A DNA stretch of 64,000 nucleotides from Brevundimonas naejangsanensis (GTDB lineage: Bacteria; Pseudomonadota; Alphaproteobacteria; Caulobacterales; Caulobacteraceae): assembly GCF_003627995.1 (NCBI RefSeq), contig NZ_CP032707.1, forward strand, positions 1,912,501-1,976,500, written 5' to 3'. This document shows positions 1 to 10,082 of this stretch, piece by piece. The first letter of the stretch is position 1, and the number at the start of each line of letters is the position of its first letter. A program made the translations under genes and the position numbers. Under the pieces are notes generated by a model that worked only from the letters and a program-made list of their open reading frames with translations, searched no databases and was not told the DNA's origin.

Positions 1-460
1 TCTCGCCCTCGATGGGGGTCACGCCCTGGGTGCGTTCGAAGTCGGCGCCGCGATCCACCGTCATGATGAAGACGCCCTGGCCCAGCAGGGTCTGGGCGCC
101 GGGGCGGGCGAAGCCGTCGGAGACGGCCGCGACTTCCTCGGGATCGAAACGGCAGAAGCCGCGCAGGTGGCCCGCCGTGTCGTAGTCGGCCACGACGTAG
201 CGCACCGGGCCGTCGCCCTGGGCCTGGACGATCAGACGGCCCTCGAATTTCAGCGCCGAGCCGACGATGGCGGCCAGGACGCAGGCCTCGCCCAGCAGGG
301 CGGCGACCGGCTCGGGATAGGCGTGGGCCGACAGGATGGCGTCCACCGTCTCGCCCAGGCGCACCAGGCGGCCGCGCACCGGCCAGCCCTCGATCTGGAA
401 GGCGGCGGCGAGGTCGTCCGTCGGAGCGGCGGAAGGGGCGGCGGGCGCGTGATCGGTCAC
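1..460 (-). CDS. hslO: Hsp33 redox-regulated chaperone, N-terminal part (cut by window edge)
   Basis: Reading the minus strand from a GTG at 460 gives about 153 residues that match the N-terminal domain of Hsp33, the cytoplasmic holdase switched on by oxidative unfolding. Recognisable stretches are FQIEGWPVRGRLVRLGE near residue 21, GEACVLAAIVGSALKFEG around residue 60 and RGFCRFDPEEV around residue 110. The C-terminal zinc-binding cysteine cluster that senses oxidation lies beyond the window. An upstream ATG at 468 runs into a stop after three codons, so GTG is chosen; an AGGA lies about nine bases before it. The next gene is transcribed divergently. Family assignment is from sequence memory; redox switching cannot be checked without the C-terminus. 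Confidence 0.88.
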   Translation of the reverse strand, partial: MTDHAPAAPSAAPTDDLAAAFQIEGWPVRGRLVRLGETVDAILSAHAYPEPVAALLGEACVLAAIVGSALKFEGRLIVQAQGDGPVRYVVADYDTAGHLRGFCRFDPEEVAAVSDGFARPGAQTLLGQGVFIMTVDRGADFERTQGVTPIEGE

Positions 461-653
461 GACTTCATCCTGAAAACGGGGGAGGGGCTTCGGAAGCCGC
501 GCAACATAGGGAGGCGAGGCCCGCTTGATAAGGGGCGGCGTTTCAGGCTGGCGACGGGTCGCTGCGCCATGCCAAGCTTGACCGCAAATGTGGGAACCCT
601 TTTCCGCGCAACCCGCTCCCTAGGCTCAGTTTCCGTCCCGAGAGGTCAGACCC

Positions 654-1193
654 ATGGATCAACAGTTCAACGTCGTGGACGAGGTCCGCAAGCACCCTGG
701 CATCGCCGCAGGCGTCGTCGCCGTCCTGGCTGGGGTGGGGCTGGCGGCCCTGCTGCTGAACCAGCGCAGCGGCCCGACCCGCTATGAACGGCTGAAGACC
801 CGGATGGACCCGCGGGGCTGGTTCGACGCCGAGGCCCTGCGCCACCGCTTTGACGACATCGCGCGCGGGGTGCGCCACCGCGGGGACGACGAGTCGGGTC
901 GCGCGGCCGATCCGGGCGACTACTTCGGACTGCGAACGGGTCGGTTCGGCGCCGAGACGCGCCATCGCGCCGACGAATGGCTCCGTCGCGCCAAGCGCAA
1001 GTCGCGCAAGCCCATGCGCCGTTACGCCAGGCAGGCGCGGCGCTACGCCGAGGACGCGGGCGATTTCGCGCGGGATCACGCCAAGGAGGGCGGCGCCCTG
1101 CTGGCGATGGCCACCATCGCCGCGGCCATCGGCGCCGCGGCCCTCGACAGCCGCCGTCGCGGCGACGGATTGCGCGGCCTGGGAAAGATCTGA
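654..1193 (+). CDS. Small membrane protein of unknown function, two hydrophobic segments
   Basis: Encodes 179 residues. A hydrophobic helix spans about residues 15-36 (rich in Ala, Val, Leu, Gly) and a second about residues 146-164. Between them is a strongly basic, Arg-rich stretch with many RR pairs and acidic interruptions, likely cytoplasmic or DNA/membrane-surface facing. The architecture resembles small YtxH-like or envelope stress proteins, but I do not recognise a family. GAGAGG precedes the ATG by about nine bases. The gene stands alone: hslO diverges upstream and a UUCG-loop terminator follows. No function is proposed. Confidence 0.7.
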   Translation: MDQQFNVVDEVRKHPGIAAGVVAVLAGVGLAALLLNQRSGPTRYERLKTRMDPRGWFDAEALRHRFDDIARGVRHRGDDESGRAADPGDYFGLRTGRFGAETRHRADEWLRRAKRKSRKPMRRYARQARRYAEDAGDFARDHAKEGGALLAMATIAAAIGAAALDSRRRGDGLRGLGKI

Positions 1194-1216
1194 GCGTTAC
1201 GGCAAAAATCATGCGG

Positions 1217-1241
1217 AAAGGGGCGCTTCGGCGTCCCTTTT
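1217..1241 (+). terminator. Intrinsic terminator with UUCG tetraloop
   Basis: An uninterrupted stem of ten pairs (one G-U) closes on a TTCG loop and ends in a run of Ts. It lies 24 bases after the stop of the small membrane protein and before the serB-serA fusion gene, so it should insulate the two. Confidence 0.8.
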
Positions 1242-1278
1242 CATTGCTGCGAGTGCGAAGGCGGGTTAGAGCCCGCGC

Positions 1279-3180
<1,902 letters not shown>

Positions 3181-3279
3181 TCGTTGTTCACTTTCCCTAA
3201 GGTTATCTTGCGTCCGGCCAAAAGCGGCGCAGAGTGACGCTTAACGGCCGCATACTGACGGTCGGTGGGAGGGAAATCG

Positions 3280-5082
3280 ATGTCTCGTCTTCTTTGCGGA
3301 GCGGCCCTGGCCGCCCTGACGTGCGCCGTCGTGTCGGCGGCGGGCGCCGCCTCGGCCCAGAGCTACGGCCGTCTGGTGGTGTTCGGCGACAGCCTGTCGG
3401 ACAACGGCAACCTGTATCTGGCGACGGGCGGGGCGACCCCCGCCTCGCCGCCCTATGGCGCGGGGCGATTCTCCAATGGGCCGGTCTTCACGGAGCGGCT
3501 GGGCTTCAGCGCCGCCCACTTCACGGGGCCGGTGACGGGCAGCATCAACTACGCCTTCGGCGGGGCGCGCACCGACAGTCAGGCCATGCCCCTGGGGATG
3601 CGGCTGCAGATGGCGGATTATCAGGCGCGCGGCGGCAAGTTCGGGCCGAACGATCTGGTCAGCGTCCTGGGCGGGGCGAACAACATCTTCCAGGGCCTGC
3701 CGGCGGCCGGGGCCTCTCCCAATCCGCAGGGCGCCATCGCCCCCGTGGCCCTGGCGGCGGCGGCCGACATGAATTTCATCGTCGGTTCCATCGCCCAGGC
3801 CGGGGCGGGGACCATCCTGGTCACCAACCTGCCCAAGCTGAGCCTGACGCCGCAATTCCGGGCCACGCCCGCCGCGCCCCTGGCCGACTATGCGGTGACC
3901 ACCTTCAACGGCGCCTTGCTGACCGGGCTGAACGCGACGGCGGCGGCGCGGCCGGGGACCAACATCATCGTGATGGACCTGTTCAAGGTCGGGGATGTGA
4001 TCGCCAACAATCCCAGCGCCTTCGGCGTGACGAACATCACCCAGCCCTGTTTCAACGGCGTGACCGTGTGCTCGAACCCGGACAGCTACTTCTATTTCGA
4101 CGGGGTGCACCCGACGGCCAAGGGTCATGCGGTGATCGCGCAACTGGCCAACGACTACCTCTACTACGGCGACATGGGCAGCCAGACGGCCGTGCTGGGC
4201 GAGACGGCCTGGCGTCACCGCGAGGACGCCCTGGACGGCTCGACCGCGGCCCTGTCGGGGCGTGAGGCGTGGACGGCGGGGACCTCCATCTCGGTCGACG
4301 CCCTGGCGGACAAGACCGAGACCGATGCGCGCGGCGCGGTCGGCGAGGCGACGTCCGACGGCTATGGCGTGCGCATCGCCCTGGAGTCGGGGACCGAAAC
4401 CCTGCGCTTCGGCATGGCGGGCTCCTATCGCAACGCCGACGTGGACGCGGGCGCCCTGCGCGCCGACATCGACAGCTTCGGCCTGGACATCTACGGCGGC
4501 TGGCGCTCGGACGGCCTGTTCGTCAATGCGGCGGCGGGCGTGGCCCAGGACGACTTCAACGACATCAACCGCCTGACCGCCCTGGCGCCCATCGTCCATA
4601 CGGGCTCGACGCGCGGAGTCTCCACCGGGGCGCGGCTGCAGGGCGGGATGTGGTTCGACATGGGCGGCTTCGCCGTGTCGCCGCGCGCCGCCGTGGCCTG
4701 GATCAACAGCGACGTGGACGCCTTCGACGAGCAGGGGCCGGCGGCGCAATACGCCTATCGCGACCGCTCGGTGCAGGCGACGACGGCCGAGATCGCCCTG
4801 CGCGCCGAGGGCGGGAGCGACCGCGTCCGCTTCTTCGTCGAGGGCGGCTATCGCGACAGTCTGAGCGACGACAGCGACGCCGTGCGCACCGGCATCGTCG
4901 GCAACCCGGCCCAGGTCCTGGCGCGCGAGGTCGACCTGCCGTTCGGCGGCCAGGTGCTTGCCGCCGCCGGTCTGGAAGGCGTGATCATGGACCGGTTCAA
5001 GGTGTCGGTCGGCTACAAGGGCCGCTTCGGCGACCATGCCGACAGCCATATGGCGGCGGTGCGGTTGACCCTGCCGCTGTAG
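3280..5082 (+). CDS. GDSL esterase/lipase autotransporter
   Basis: A 600-residue surface esterase of the EstA type. The signal peptide spans about 1-26 (cleavage near ASA-Q). The GDSL block FGDSLSDNGN puts the nucleophile at Ser38, oxyanion Asn at 134 (GANN), and the DxxH block DGVHPTAKGH gives Asp274 and His277. About residues 330-600 are an outer-membrane beta-barrel of alternating polar and hydrophobic strands typical of type V autotransporters. The enzyme would hydrolyse ester-linked lipids at the cell surface. The ATG at 3280 is preceded by GGGAGGGA at the right distance; an earlier in-frame GTG at 3265 lies inside that ribosome site and is rejected. The protein ends in Leu rather than the usual terminal Phe. 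Substrate is not predictable. Confidence 0.88.
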   Translation: MSRLLCGAALAALTCAVVSAAGAASAQSYGRLVVFGDSLSDNGNLYLATGGATPASPPYGAGRFSNGPVFTERLGFSAAHFTGPVTGSINYAFGGARTDSQAMPLGMRLQMADYQARGGKFGPNDLVSVLGGANNIFQGLPAAGASPNPQGAIAPVALAAAADMNFIVGSIAQAGAGTILVTNLPKLSLTPQFRATPAAPLADYAVTTFNGALLTGLNATAAARPGTNIIVMDLFKVGDVIANNPSAFGVTNITQPCFNGVTVCSNPDSYFYFDGVHPTAKGHAVIAQLANDYLYYGDMGSQTAVLGETAWRHREDALDGSTAALSGREAWTAGTSISVDALADKTETDARGAVGEATSDGYGVRIALESGTETLRFGMAGSYRNADVDAGALRADIDSFGLDIYGGWRSDGLFVNAAAGVAQDDFNDINRLTALAPIVHTGSTRGVSTGARLQGGMWFDMGGFAVSPRAAVAWINSDVDAFDEQGPAAQYAYRDRSVQATTAEIALRAEGGSDRVRFFVEGGYRDSLSDDSDAVRTGIVGNPAQVLAREVDLPFGGQVLAAAGLEGVIMDRFKVSVGYKGRFGDHADSHMAAVRLTLPL

Positions 5083-5095
5083 GTTAAGCGTGGCT

Positions 5096-5240
5096 CCCCC
5101 TTCCCCTCGATGGGGGAAGGGTGGGGGATGGGGTGGGCGCGCAACGGAAGCGCAGGCCTAGGTGGCGCGATGTCTCCCGAGCTCTTCGGGAAACCGCCTG
5201 CCTTCATCCCCACCCAACCCTCCCCATCGAGGGGGAGGGC
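5096..5240. repeat. Paired palindromic repeat, family R1 (intergenic 5083-5402)
   Basis: Two copies in inverted orientation: a left copy at about 5096-5136 with core TTCCCCTCGATGGGGGAA, and a right copy at about 5205-5240 with core CCTCCCCATCGAGGGGGAGG. Each is palindromic, and the two copies are also complementary to one another. The same unit recurs at 12389-12541 and once at 24922-24960. The rest of this 320-base gap (5241-5402) shows no gene, only the upstream region of the M23 peptidase. Confidence 0.8.
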
Positions 5241-5402
5241 TTTGAGTCCTCCTTGTCGCCCTCCGGGCGCCCTATTCATGTCCCGGTGAAATTGTAAAGC
5301 GGCCAAATCCGGCCGTCGGCGACCGATTTCGCCACCGCGCGTCCAGCGTATCCGTGACGGCTCCCGCGCTTTCGAAGCGCCCAGAAAAACGAGTCGTCGA
5401 GT

Positions 5403-6029
5403 ATGCGTTTACTGCCCCCGGCCGTAAGGCCGCATGTGATCCGCTTTGGCCAGATGGGTGTCCTGGCCGGCGTCGCCGTCCTGGCCATGGCCGCCGCTCC
5501 CGTCGGGATGATCGCCGCCGCGCCCGAGACGGTGGTGGACATTTCCGCCCCGGCCGCCCCGCCGGTGAAGGCGGTGGCCGAACCGGCCGGTCCCCTGATG
5601 CGCAAGATCCTCTTCGAGGCCCCGGTGAAGGGCCGCCCCATCAATTCCGGCTTCGGGTTGCGCAAGCTGGCCATCGAGGCCAAGGCGCGGGCGCACAAGG
5701 GCGTGGATATCGCCGCCCCCACCGGCACGGGCGTCTTCACCACGGCCGAGGGCCAGGTGTTGCGCGCGGGCTATCAGGCGGGCGGCTATGGCAACTTCAT
5801 CGAGGTGAAGCACCCCAACGGCCTGTCCAGCGTCTATGGCCACCTCAGCCGCATCGACGTGCACACGGGCCAGAAGGTGGCGGCGGGCGAGCGCATCGGC
5901 CTGGTCGGCTCGACCGGCTATTCGACCGGCCCGCACCTGCATTTCGAGGTGCGCCGCAACGGCGGCCAGGTCAACCCGACCAAGGTCGTCGGCCAGAGCT
6001 TCGATGTCCCGGTGAAGGCGCCGCTCTGA
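5403..6029 (+). CDS. M23-family (LytM-like) zinc metallopeptidase
   Basis: A 208-residue envelope peptidase. An N-terminal hydrophobic segment (about residues 17-40) is a signal peptide or anchor. The M23 domain covers about residues 75-200 with zinc ligands His98 and Asp102 (HKGVDIAAP) and His180 (HLHFEV), plus catalytic His147 (YGHLS) and His178. All expected catalytic residues are present, so it is likely an active endopeptidase cleaving peptidoglycan cross-bridges rather than an EnvC/NlpD-style inactive activator. It is flanked on both sides by paired palindromes, so it is probably transcribed alone. Its exact role (division, stalk or general remodelling) is not visible from sequence. Confidence 0.88.
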   Translation: MRLLPPAVRPHVIRFGQMGVLAGVAVLAMAAAPVGMIAAAPETVVDISAPAAPPVKAVAEPAGPLMRKILFEAPVKGRPINSGFGLRKLAIEAKARAHKGVDIAAPTGTGVFTTAEGQVLRAGYQAGGYGNFIEVKHPNGLSSVYGHLSRIDVHTGQKVAAGERIGLVGSTGYSTGPHLHFEVRRNGGQVNPTKVVGQSFDVPVKAPL

Positions 6030-6058
6030 CCGCATCAGGCGGCGCCTTCTCTATGCTT

Positions 6059-6173
6059 CGTCATCCTCGGGCTTGTCCCGAGGATCCAGAAACCCAGGCG
6101 GTTGTCGGTAGGCGTCGGCCTTCGATTTCTATCGTCGAGTCTATGGATCCTCGGGACAAGCCCGAGGATGACG
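6059..6173. repeat. Paired palindromic repeat, family R3
   Basis: Left arm at 6059-6090 (CGTCATCCTCGGGCTTGTCC and on) and right arm at 6143-6173, its near-perfect reverse complement. Each arm is itself a palindrome around CTCGGG-CTTGT-CCCGAG. Transcribed, the whole would form a long hairpin. Three similar pairs occur elsewhere in the window (8761-8868, 34035-34139, 60282-60379). Confidence 0.85.
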
Positions 6174-6275
6174 ATGGGGGGCTGCCTCGCATGACCAATC
6201 GGTAATGTAAAAGTTGCTTTACGCGAAGCGGTTCGCGCCCTTACCCTCAATCCCTGACTTAAGCAGGGGGACCGG

Positions 6276-7244
6276 ATGGTCGCGGCGCTGACGCTGGACG
6301 AAATCAGCAAGAGATACGGAGGCTTCCAGGCGGTCTCCGACCTGAGCTTCCAGGTCGAGAAGGGATCGATCTGCGGCTTTCTGGGGCCGAACGGGGCGGG
6401 CAAGACCTCGACCCTGCGGATGATCCTGGGCCTGCAGCCGGCGACCAGCGGCCGCATCGACATCCTGGGCGAGGACGACGGGCGCAAGGTGCGCGACCGG
6501 ATCGGCTTCCTGCCCGAGGAGCGGGGCCTCTACAAGAAGATGACGCCGGTGGACGCCATCGCCTTCTTCGGCGCCCTGAAGGGCCTGCCACTGCCCGAGG
6601 GGCGCCGTCGCGGCCGCGAGATGCTGGAGCAGATGGGTCTGGGCGAGGCCAGCAAGAAGAAGATGAAGGAGCTGTCCAAGGGGATGGCCCAGAAGGTCCA
6701 GTTGATCGCCTCGGTGGTGCATCAGCCGGAGTTCGTGATCCTGGACGAGCCGTTCTCGGGCCTGGACCCCATGAACCAGCAGGGGCTGGAGGCCATGATC
6801 CGCGCCCTGGCCGACAACGGGGCGACAGTGCTGTTCTCGACCCACGTCATGCAGCACGCCGAGCGTCTGTGCGACAAGGTGGTGCTGCTGGCCCGCGGGC
6901 GTAAGGCGTTCGAGGGCACGGTGGACGAGGCGCGGGCGACCTCGCCGCGCTTCCTGGAGCTGGAAGGGGCGCTGGACCGGAACGCGGTCGCGGCCCTGCC
7001 GGGCGTCGGCGGCATCGAGACGCTGGCCGAAGACGGCGCCGTCAGCACCCTGCGCGTCGCCCTGACGCCGGGGGCCGAGGCGCAAGGCGCCCTGCGCGCC
7101 GCCTTCCTGGGCGGGCTGGACGTGCGGCGCTTCCAGATGAAGGAGCCGACCCTGCACGACGCCTTCATCGCCCTGACCGGCGACCACCCGGACGAGGACC
7201 AGTCCGTGGCCAAGACCAACACCCAGGCGGGGGCCGCCCGATGA
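6276..7244 (+). CDS. ABC transporter ATP-binding protein (NatA/DUF4162 type)
   Basis: A 322-residue ATPase energising the permease encoded next. Walker A GPNGAGKTS is at 37-45, the signature LSKGMAQKV falls near residue 133, and Walker B VILDEPFSGLDP near residue 155, followed by the switch His in STHVMQHAE. The C-terminal 90 residues match the DUF4162 extension found in ATPases of ABC-2 type exporters. The ATG overlaps nothing upstream; GGGGGACC lies just before it. The stop overlaps the permease start by four bases (ATGA), indicating translational coupling. Relatives export sodium or drugs, but the substrate here is unknown. Confidence 0.9.
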   Translation: MVAALTLDEISKRYGGFQAVSDLSFQVEKGSICGFLGPNGAGKTSTLRMILGLQPATSGRIDILGEDDGRKVRDRIGFLPEERGLYKKMTPVDAIAFFGALKGLPLPEGRRRGREMLEQMGLGEASKKKMKELSKGMAQKVQLIASVVHQPEFVILDEPFSGLDPMNQQGLEAMIRALADNGATVLFSTHVMQHAERLCDKVVLLARGRKAFEGTVDEARATSPRFLELEGALDRNAVAALPGVGGIETLAEDGAVSTLRVALTPGAEAQGALRAAFLGGLDVRRFQMKEPTLHDAFIALTGDHPDEDQSVAKTNTQAGAAR

Positions 7245-8683
7245 GCCGCATTCTCCTGATCGCGCGCCGCGAGTTCCTGGCCTACGCCAAGACGGTCGGC
7301 TTCTGGCTGTCGCTTCTGGCCCTTCCACTGTTCGGCGTGCTGGGCGGCGCCATTCCCATGCTGATGAAGCACGCCGAGCCGGTGCGCGAGGCCGTCATCA
7401 TCGACGAAACCCCGGCAGGGTCCGGCTTGGCGGCCGCCGTGCGTCAGGCGCTGGAGACGGAGCGCGGGCGCGCCGACATCGCCGCCTTGCGCCTGGCCGC
7501 CGTCCCCGAAGCCGGGATGGCCGGCGGCGACCGCGTGCGCGCGGCGGCCGAGCAGGGCGGTTTCGACGCCGGGCTGGAAGCCTTGCAGAAGGAGGCGCCG
7601 CGCGCGGCGGCCAGCTTCAAGACGCCCAAGCCCGACTTCGAACTCGTCGACGCGCCCGCCGATCTGGCCGCCGCCGCGCCGGGCGAAGCCCGCGACGCCC
7701 TGGCGCGCCGCTACGTCAGCGAGGACGCCCCCGAAGGCAAGAAGTTGAACGCCGTGGTCTTCCTGACCGAGGCGGACGGCAAGCCCGGCGCCCGCGTCTG
7801 GACCGGCCGCGCCACCGACGACGTGGTCGAGGACGCCGTCCGCGATGCGTTGAAGTCCGCCAACCGCAGTCGCGTCTTCGTCGCCAGGGGCATCGACCCG
7901 GCGGTAGTGACCGAAACCGAGAAGTTCCGACCCGATGTCTCGGTCTTCTCGCCGCGCGCGGCCTCGGGGGGCGAAGTGTCGTTCCGCGATAAGCTGCCGG
8001 TGGCCGTCGGCCTGGCGGTCGGCTTCATCCTGTGGTCGCTGATCATGACCGGGGCCTCCATCCTGCTGAACAGCGTGATGGAGGAGAAATCGAACAAGAT
8101 CCTGGAGGTGCTGCTGTCCTCGGCCTCGGCGACAGAGATTCTGACGGGCAAGGTGCTGGGCGTGGCCCTGCTGACCCTGACCGTGCTCGGCGCCTGGGGC
8201 GGCATCGGCGCCGTCGGCGTGATCGCGGCGGCGCCGGATGTGGCGCGGGAGGTCGGATCGGTGCTGCTGACCAACGGCCTGTTCGTCTATTTCCTGTTGT
8301 TCCTGGTCGGGGGCTATCTGATGTACGCGGTGCTGTTCGCGGCCATCGGCGCCTTCTGTGACACGCCGCGTGACGCCCAGACCCTGATGGGGCCGATCAT
8401 GATGGTGCTGATCGTGCCGATCCTGGTCATGCAGATGGCCATCCGCACCCCGGACGCCCTGCTGGTGAAGGTCATCAGCCTGATCCCGCCCTTCACCCCC
8501 TTCGTCATGGCCGCGCGCGCGCCCAGCGGGCCGCCCCTGATCGAGATCATCGGCGGCCTGGTCGGGATGTTCCTGTTCGCGGCCCTGATGGTCTGGGCGG
8601 CGGGCCGCGCCTTCCGCGCCGGCGCCCTGTCGGATGTGAAGCTGAGCTGGAAGAGCTTCGTGGGCGCCGTGACGGGGCGATGA
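7241..8683 (+). CDS. ABC-2 type exporter permease (NatB-like)
   Basis: A 480-residue membrane protein with one transmembrane helix near residues 20-42, a large soluble domain of about 190 residues, and a cluster of five or six helices from about residue 245 to the C-terminus, the layout of NatB-type ABC-2 permeases. The segment NSVMEEKSNKILEVLLSS just after the second helix is the conserved coupling region of this family. It is co-translated with the ATPase upstream. Paired R3 palindromes and the shared rpsU terminator follow. Substrate unknown. Confidence 0.88.
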   Translation: MSRILLIARREFLAYAKTVGFWLSLLALPLFGVLGGAIPMLMKHAEPVREAVIIDETPAGSGLAAAVRQALETERGRADIAALRLAAVPEAGMAGGDRVRAAAEQGGFDAGLEALQKEAPRAAASFKTPKPDFELVDAPADLAAAAPGEARDALARRYVSEDAPEGKKLNAVVFLTEADGKPGARVWTGRATDDVVEDAVRDALKSANRSRVFVARGIDPAVVTETEKFRPDVSVFSPRAASGGEVSFRDKLPVAVGLAVGFILWSLIMTGASILLNSVMEEKSNKILEVLLSSASATEILTGKVLGVALLTLTVLGAWGGIGAVGVIAAAPDVAREVGSVLLTNGLFVYFLLFLVGGYLMYAVLFAAIGAFCDTPRDAQTLMGPIMMVLIVPILVMQMAIRTPDALLVKVISLIPPFTPFVMAARAPSGPPLIEIIGGLVGMFLFAALMVWAAGRAFRAGALSDVKLSWKSFVGAVTGR

Positions 8684-8760
8684 GGCTTCCCCCAAGGGGG
8701 CTCGATTGGAAGCGGGAAGGCGGGCGTCTTCCCGCTTCTTCTTTGCCTGTTTCTTCTCTT

Positions 8761-8868
8761 CGTCATCCTCGGACTTGATCCGAGGATCGGGCGCGGTTCC
8801 GAATGCGACGCTGGATGGAAGGCGAGGCAGCGGACCACTCGATCCTCGGATCAAGTCCGAGGATGACG
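8761..8868. repeat. Paired palindromic repeat, family R3
   Basis: Left arm 8761-8790 and inverted right arm 8840-8868, each a palindrome with centre CTCGGACTTGATCCGAG. The pair lies between the convergent ABC permease and rpsU genes. The variant loop (ACTTGAT instead of GCTTGT) matches the left arm at 34035. Confidence 0.85.
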
Positions 8869-8913
8869 GCGAGAGGTGCGCGGAAATGCAGAGATCTTGT
8901 ATCTCAGACAAAG

Positions 8914-8946
8914 AAAAGGCCGCCCCGGCGATCCGGGGCGGCCTTT
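8914..8946. terminator. Bidirectional intrinsic terminator between permease and rpsU
   Basis: A perfect stem GGCCGCCCCGG / CCGGGGCGGCC with flanking A-run on the left and T-run on the right works in both directions. It sits 24 bases after the rpsU stop and ends the convergent permease transcript too. Confidence 0.88.
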
Positions 8947-8969
8947 GATCTTTCAGGCGTCAGCCGGTC

Positions 8970-9203
8970 TTAGCGACCGCGACCCTTCGGAGCCGGCAGC
9001 AGGCCTTCCCGCTGGGCGCGCTTGCGGGCCAGCTTGCGGGCGCGACGGACGGCCTCGGCCTTTTGGCGGGCGCGCTTTTCCGACGGCTTTTCGAAGTGCA
9101 CGTGACGCTTCATTTCGCGGAAGCTGCCTTCGCGCTGCATCTTCTTCTTCAGGGCTTTCAGCGCCTGATCGACATTGTTGTCGCGGACAAAAATCTGAAC
9201 CAG
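8970..9203 (-). CDS. rpsU: 30S ribosomal protein S21, apparent CTG start
   Basis: The 77-residue product begins [18 protein letters not shown] after the initiator and ends in the basic tail [10 protein letters not shown]; it is unmistakably S21, which helps the 30S subunit select mRNA. In this frame there is no ATG or GTG near the conserved N-terminus. The codon directly before VQIF is CTG at 9203, with AAAGGAGA placed eight bases upstream, so CTG is the best start. A TTG further upstream would put the ribosome site inside the protein. Length and ending fit other alphaproteobacterial S21 proteins. The gene is monocistronic, with a strong terminator after it. Confidence 0.93.
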   Translation of the reverse strand: MVQIFVRDNNVDQALKALKKKMQREGSFREMKRHVHFEKPSEKRARQKAEAVRRARKLARKRAQREGLLPAPKGRGR

Positions 9204-9393
9204 GGGTCTCTCTCCTTTGGCCGCCCGCCGCGTCCTTTCCAAGGGAGACGGGCAGACAAAACAAAACCACGCTCGAGAGGAAGCCCTCTCAAGTGAAGGC
9301 GCGCTGATACATGATCGGGGGGGGCATGTCCAGATCGTCGCGCCCAATCGTGATGGCTCGAAACGCCCGCCGGATGGGCGTATCGTGCCGCCC

Positions 9394-10059
9394 ATGACCG
9401 AGACAGCCGAGACCGCTCCGAAAGGCGATTGGGCCGACCGCGCCGAACAGGCCGTTCTGGACGCGGCCATCGCGCGCGCGCCCGCGCTGGGGTGGAACGC
9501 GCGCCTGACGCGCGCCGCGTGCGAGGCGCAGGGGCTGTCGCTGGGCGACCAGGAGCTGCTGCTGCCCAATGGTGCGCGCGACCTGGCGGTCCTGCTGTCG
9601 CGCCGCCACGATGCCCGCGCCCTGAAGGCGCTGGAGGCCACGCCCGCCTCAACGATGAAGATTCGCGAGCGAATCGCCGCCGCCGTCTCGGCGCGGATGG
9701 AGGCGGGGGCCGAGGACATTGAAGCCGCCAAGCGCTGCGCGGGCTTCCTCAGCCTGCCGACCAACGTCGACCTGGGCTTCAAGCTGGCGTGGGAGACGGC
9801 GGATCATCTGTGGCGCTGGGCGGGCGACACGGCGACGGACCAGAATCACTACTCCAAGCGGGCGATTCTGGGCGGCATCCTGATTCCCGCCCTGACCATG
9901 CGCTGGTTCGACGGGCGCGAGGCGGCCGAAGCCTTCGTCGCCCGGAGGATCGATAACGTCATGGCCTTCGAGAAGTGGAAGGCGGGCAAGGACTTCGATG
10001 CGCCGGTGCGGACGATCACCGAGGCGCTGGGGCGGCTGAGATACGGGGCGAAGGCCTGA
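9394..10059 (+). CDS. COQ9-family protein
   Basis: A 221-residue protein matching the COQ9 family, which in mitochondria binds isoprenoid lipids and presents the substrate to the ubiquinone hydroxylase Coq7. The family core is recognisable from about residue 90 to 200, including the helix [20 protein letters not shown] and the segment [20 protein letters not shown]. The N-terminal 60 residues are a TetR-like helical fold as in other bacterial members. The start at 9394 is chosen because upstream in-frame codons overlap the rpsU promoter region. The gene converges on purK with a hairpin between them. Its role in ubiquinone synthesis here is inferred from the family. Confidence 0.85.
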   Translation: MTETAETAPKGDWADRAEQAVLDAAIARAPALGWNARLTRAACEAQGLSLGDQELLLPNGARDLAVLLSRRHDARALKALEATPASTMKIRERIAAAVSARMEAGAEDIEAAKRCAGFLSLPTNVDLGFKLAWETADHLWRWAGDTATDQNHYSKRAILGGILIPALTMRWFDGREAAEAFVARRIDNVMAFEKWKAGKDFDAPVRTITEALGRLRYGAKA

Positions 10060-10061
10060 CA

Positions 10062-10082
10062 CCCTCTCCCATCGGGAGAGGG
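10062..10082. terminator. Palindrome R4 acting as shared terminator of COQ9 gene and purK
   Basis: A perfect stem CCCTCTCCC-AT-CGGGAGAGGG fills the 23 bases between the two convergent stop codons. The same palindrome recurs at 21503 and in the pair at 32187-32382. Confidence 0.75.

Noticed and set aside
3265..3279. GTG start at 3265 for the GDSL autotransporter.
   Set aside because: It lies inside the ribosome-binding sequence GGGAGGGA; the ATG at 3280 starts a normal signal peptide.
5096..5240. Palindromic repeats considered as a CRISPR array.
   Set aside because: Only two copies per site, in inverted rather than direct orientation, with no regular spacers and no cas genes.
6059..6173. Inverted pairs considered as insertion sequence ends.
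   Set aside because: The space between arms is only about 50-80 bases, with no transposase and no visible target duplications; they are better described as REP/MITE-like elements.
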